Shown piece after piece: positions 16,514-17,247 of a stretch of DNA of 17,247 bases (position 1 is the first letter of the stretch; each line of letters starts with the position of its first letter). Origin of the DNA: Acidobacteriaceae bacterium. GTDB lineage: Bacteria > Acidobacteriota > Terriglobia > Terriglobales > Acidobacteriaceae. The stretch covers positions 3,698 to 20,944 of the forward strand of contig PKXI01000339.1 of the NCBI GenBank assembly GCA_003133425.1, in the 5' to 3' direction. A program made the position numbers and the translations under genes. Under the pieces are notes generated by a model that had not been told where the DNA came from, made no database searches, and saw only the letters and a program-made list of their open reading frames with translations.

Positions 16514-17247
16514 ATGAAAGTTTTCCTTACAGGCGCGACTGGATTTGTAGGCCATCATGTGGCTCAAGCGTTGGCCGCTGAAGGCGCCGAGCTGCGCATG
16601 CTGGTGCGCAAGACGAGTAATCTGGCGAATCTCGAAGGCATCTCCGGCGACACGCATGTGGGCGATTTGGGTAAGCCGGAGTCGCTCGCTCCAGCTCTCA
16701 AAGGTTGCGACGCAGTGGTTCATGTGGCCGCGGATTATCGGCTCTGGATTCCCGATCCGGCTGCCATGTACCGCGCCAATGTGGATGGGACGCGCGAGTT
16801 GCTGAAGATGGCGCGCGAAGCTGGAGTGCCGCGCGTTGTTTATACGTCCTCTGTTGCGACGATGCACTTCCGCACGGACGGGATTGTCATCAACGAGGAT
16901 ACGCCGGTTTCGCTTGACGACATGGTGGGCCACTACAAGCGCTCGAAGTTTCTTGCCGAACAGGAAGCGATCGCCGCCGCGAAGGCTGGGCAGAAGGTCA
17001 TCCTACTGAACCCGACCACGCCTATCGGCCCCAACGACGCGAAGCCTACGCCGACGGGCCGCATCTTTGTGGACTTTCTTAATGGGAAGTTTCCGGCGTA
17101 CGTGGACACGGGCTTGAATCTTGTGGATGTGGCTGAAGTGGCGCGCACACACGTGTCTGCGCTCACCAAGGGAAGGCCCGGGGATCGCTACATTCTCGGG
17201 GGAGAAAACCTGACGCTCAAACAGATTCTCGACAAGATGTCGGCCAT
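16514..17247 (+). CDS. hpnA: hopanoid-associated sugar epimerase/reductase HpnA (3' end outside window)
   Basis: Extended short-chain dehydrogenase/reductase, 244 codons visible and still open at the window edge; full-length members are about 330 residues. The NAD(P)-binding GATGFVG is at residues 7-13, VVHVAADYRLW at about 70-80, the catalytic serine region VVYTSSVATM, and the YxxxK pair Tyr141/Lys145 in HYKRSKFLAEQE. NPTTPIGPNDAKPTPTG is typical of HpnA. The family is found with hopanoid genes and is named a sugar epimerase, but its reaction is not firmly established. It follows the small gene by 159 bp and may have its own promoter. The ATG at 16514 lies directly before the Rossmann motif, as expected. 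Confidence 0.93.
   Translation, partial: MKVFLTGATGFVGHHVAQALAAEGAELRMLVRKTSNLANLEGISGDTHVGDLGKPESLAPALKGCDAVVHVAADYRLWIPDPAAMYRANVDGTRELLKMAREAGVPRVVYTSSVATMHFRTDGIVINEDTPVSLDDMVGHYKRSKFLAEQEAIAAAKAGQKVILLNPTTPIGPNDAKPTPTGRIFVDFLNGKFPAYVDTGLNLVDVAEVARTHVSALTKGRPGDRYILGGENLTLKQILDKMSA

Overview
The window is about 17 kb of ordinary chromosomal sequence, probably from an Acidobacteriota (Terriglobia-type) soil or sediment bacterium. This assignment is an inference from moderately high GC, the hopanoid locus (ispH, shc, hpnH, a small unknown gene, hpnA), and intergenic palindromic repeats built around GGGCTGAAGCCC and GGGTTAAAACCC. No rRNA, tRNA, CRISPR array, insertion sequence, integrase or phage gene was seen.

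Region 1 (45-6223) is a D-amino-acid locus. Four genes run leftwards: an N-acyl-D-amino-acid deacylase, a RidA-type enamine/imine deaminase, a GntP-family permease and a Tat-exported beta-propeller lactonase. A D-serine-dehydratase-like PLP enzyme diverges to the right from an 88-bp shared intergenic region. Together they suggest import of (N-acyl-)D-amino acids, deacylation, deamination to 2-aminoacrylate-type products and RidA clearance of the reactive intermediate. The permease may be DsdX-like. It may instead belong with the lactonase in sugar-acid use.

Region 2 (6224-10990) holds an aldo/keto reductase and the replicative DNA polymerase III alpha subunit (dnaE), both on the minus strand. 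The convergent gap contains a short tandem repeat. The gap between dnaE and the reductase contains a hairpin repeat that could terminate dnaE transcription.

Region 3 (10953-11461) is a 509-bp divergent intergenic stretch. It has near-leaderless candidate promoters for dnaE and ispH at its two ends, a CCCTGAGC...GTCGAAGGG-type repeat, and a possible short decayed coding fragment.

Region 4 (11462-17247) is isoprenoid/hopanoid synthesis on the plus strand. IspH makes IPP/DMAPP. After a repeat-bearing gap come squalene-hopene cyclase, the radical-SAM enzyme HpnH (adenosylhopane synthesis), a small conserved-looking protein translationally coupled to hpnH, and the hopanoid-associated epimerase/reductase HpnA, cut by the window edge. 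The small protein at 15926-16354 is the best candidate for something undescribed. It shares a 4-bp overlap with hpnH and has a small beta-barrel-like core, but no function I can name.

Three copies of a modular palindromic repeat (about 3291, 7334 and 12554) sit between genes. Their hairpin stems differ in sequence but stay paired, which makes this a REP-like family worth following through the genome.
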